Assembly (NCBI GenBank): GCA_039105265.1
Contig: JAPFFF010000065.1
Location: forward strand, 1 to 64,000
Direction of reading: 5' to 3'
Source: Tritrichomonas musculus
Lineage: Eukaryota; Parabasalia; Tritrichomonadida; Tritrichomonadidae
Length of the DNA: 64,000 nt
The notes beneath the pieces are model-generated. The model saw only the letters and a program-made list of their open reading frames with translations, was not told the origin of the DNA and did not search any database. A program made the position numbers and the translations under genes. This document shows, one piece after another, positions 63,401 to 64,000 of the stretch (positions are counted from its first letter, which is position 1; each line of letters begins with the position of its first letter).

Positions 63401-64000
63401 TGATTTGCCAAAATTCAATTTTCTATTATCAGAAATAACAATGACTCTGTTGATTGCATTCGGAAACTTTGGTTTGCCATTTGAATCATTCGTGAATTTA
63501 TGGATCTCATCGCAAGCAATCGAAAGTGAATCCCAAATGAATGAAACCCCTTTTGTAGAAATTCTATCCAATCCTTTTCTTTCAAATTCAGAGATTAAAG
63601 GAGTGAATGGACAAAGAAAATCAGTGTTGTCACTGAATGTCATCAGACCAAATAAGCTTGGAATCTTGTAACCGTAAATTTTGTCAACAATTTCGGTCAT
63701 ATATTGTGTTGAAATTGAAAGGCGTGAAAATTCATTTTTATTGTAAATATCTGTGATTTTGCCATTTAATGGTCTTGTCATTGACTTTGAAGCATCAAGG
63801 CAGAACAAGATGACTTGTTGCACCTCGCTTGGATTTATCAGTTCGCTTGAATTTTCAAGATCAAAATTTTGTTGACAAAAATCTTCAAGATCAACGGTTG
63901 ATCCAAAACCAGAAAAAGGATCGATTATGTCAACCTTGGTTTGGTTGCTCGTGCCTTTTAATGATGATTCTGAAACATAGAGGAAGCTGTGATCTTTCCC
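60401..64000 (-). CDS. vWA / E2 / U-box / PARP fusion protein, second copy (5' end outside window)
   Basis: 1,199 codons are visible and still open at the window edge; the GTG at 63823 is internal, not the start. It keeps vWA MIDAS DASKS, the E2 motif GRVCLNIL, the Cys/His zinc stretch and PARP LYHGSN, GKGIYATD and NEFVF. Here the U-box reads DPVMIQPGIIYERKEL, closer to the U-box consensus (DPVxxxxGxxYER) than the first copy, which has DRVKIPSG. An insert of about 15 residues (TTNKDDILESNIE-like) precedes the zinc stretch. Most differences from the first copy are in the linker between vWA and E2. Confidence 0.88.
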   Translation of the reverse strand, partial: GKDHSFLYVSESSLKGTSNQTKVDIIDPFSGFGSTVDLEDFCQQNFDLENSSELINPSEVQQVILFCLDASKSMTRPLNGKITDIYNKNEFSRLSISTQYMTEIVDKIYGYKIPSLFGLMTFSDNTDFLCPFTPLISEFERKGLDRISTKGVSFIWDSLSIACDEIHKFTNDSNGKPKFPNAINRVIVISDNRKLNFGKSSYLDIAKKYFQSQITVDSIILNGEEKVKQLASLSHLTGGVSFQVEDAIKGLHLINEDAFININDRQKSFKPIIPGDRNTILTKLQIEDITNEFLQRSAETVEYDNFCLSMLKHKVTCKPKLVTPECVCFLNQNEYIPPLRRKRILQELRYVARIMKKDNEYYDPDVIVLPLESSFDIWEVFIKSPEWKPYLGKWFFLVVTFPDLYPAEPPTFRFISIPFHMNISTDGRVCLNILDKGYDTSTRVINMIQELKQLFLFPSLDSPIQLEAYELYFNEDEKEYETIVEESVERVGKDTYEEFIEGSYINKEIDPNFELKFDPEDKKIIEDPVMIQPGIIYERKELKQLVASNIHPIYKITGKPINLTLEQINHLETYDSHNDFKYRPSKNEIDNENNNDNYKSNRSTTTNKDDILESNIENCVKCAICQKMFQNNENVVCVMKGMYFCREDYDNCQKNKTLPRNFINEYCDKILEETFNPFNFDYPNEKCRPEDIFITDEMIANSYHLNKNYQYFFPTVTIHFNESPEELDFKRIIEKLPSQMFIIWIERGSTFLTIAFIGSGLYEEIEDEFKESVKKLKTAMGEFIVGNFENVKIKIPNEKDFKKFFEEHSHNIMQNIDILKEIGFETIRDKVNKRFKNQNLDEKYDYFFKDENIALYRSAEEEVLKEIKDNSIEFIITGETIIANRYFKEYNDIKQQFQDANEGCVECFLYHGSNLKNHPSIVSENFKTPYEEGYTPSNDPGYFGKGIYATDNMFYASMYSNGGKNYLECGDKASVFCCRAIYNSKFCITDPFIKGSDYYLDKDLEIPQVLFDNYGIYKVLVGDKENFHKIEENEREQSMVVANEFVFSDKYQIIPISSFTIMRTNYFILWIDTESEQQKILDHNDELKILKRSIKENIYYEKSIENAMNIMKKKKYNKMKLILSICDETSCSNIIKKANTIFNSNCDFLNYQNQLNQMRSVRYTDKFEYLMKFVENDLIYAEINDIIKIDQTHLEKDSY

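Larger units (their letters stand above)
59977..64000. repeat. Segmental duplication, right arm (continues beyond window)
   Basis: Matches the arm starting at 50374 from the tRNA leader through the PARP-fusion gene, in the same orientation, with scattered differences. Confidence 0.9.

Noticed and set aside
63823-63823. GTG start for the right PARP-fusion copy
   Set aside because: The frame stays open to 64000 and matches the left copy upstream of this point, so the gene begins outside the window.

Overview
The window is AT-rich eukaryotic nuclear DNA. Long intron-less genes, the standard stop codons, tyrosine-kinase-like kinases, Sel1-repeat kinases, BspA-type leucine-rich repeats, ankyrin families, RCC1 fragments and ALK-type glycine-rich proteins together suggest a parabasalid protist such as Tritrichomonas or Trichomonas. 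That assignment is inference from gene content.

Layout. Positions 1-29747 are a head-to-tail array with an exact 3,099-bp period: one partial and nine full copies of a 658-codon transposase gene on the minus strand. Each copy lies in a 2.17-kb element with 21-bp inverted repeats, and a 925-bp spacer separates the elements. The nine full transposases are identical in translation. The array ends inside a spacer. From 29748 to 36726 come ankyrin-module relics, a pseudokinase-kinase gene, a BTB-like/coiled-coil/glycine-rich gene and a short-chain dehydrogenase. Duplicated and inverted scraps of the kinase and dehydrogenase genes flank the glycine-rich gene, next to a GC-rich island that folds as a three-way junction. 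A 1,269-residue protein with a GC-rich minisatellite follows (37622-41431).

Positions 42103-48649 hold a compact element with identical 283-bp terminal inverted repeats and a protein-primed-type family B DNA polymerase gene carrying an HNH-like domain. It is treated here as a recent fossil. RCC1-related and other relics follow.

The right end (50374-64000) is a segmental duplication. Each arm carries a tRNA-Gly(GCC) followed by a very large gene fusing a vWA domain, an E2 ubiquitin-conjugating fold with its cysteine, a U-box, a zinc-binding stretch and a C-terminal PARP catalytic domain. A Sel1-repeat protein kinase with a decayed leucine-rich-repeat leader lies between the arms.

The most novel candidate is the E2/U-box/PARP fusion, which would put ubiquitin transfer and ADP-ribosylation on one chain. 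Next are the perfect transposon array, the polymerase element with an HNH insertion and the structured RNA candidate at 35744-35836. No operons are expected. The genes do not form an obvious pathway, but several (kinases, the ubiquitin/ADP-ribose writer, BTB and RCC1 scraps) belong to expanded signalling families typical of these protists.
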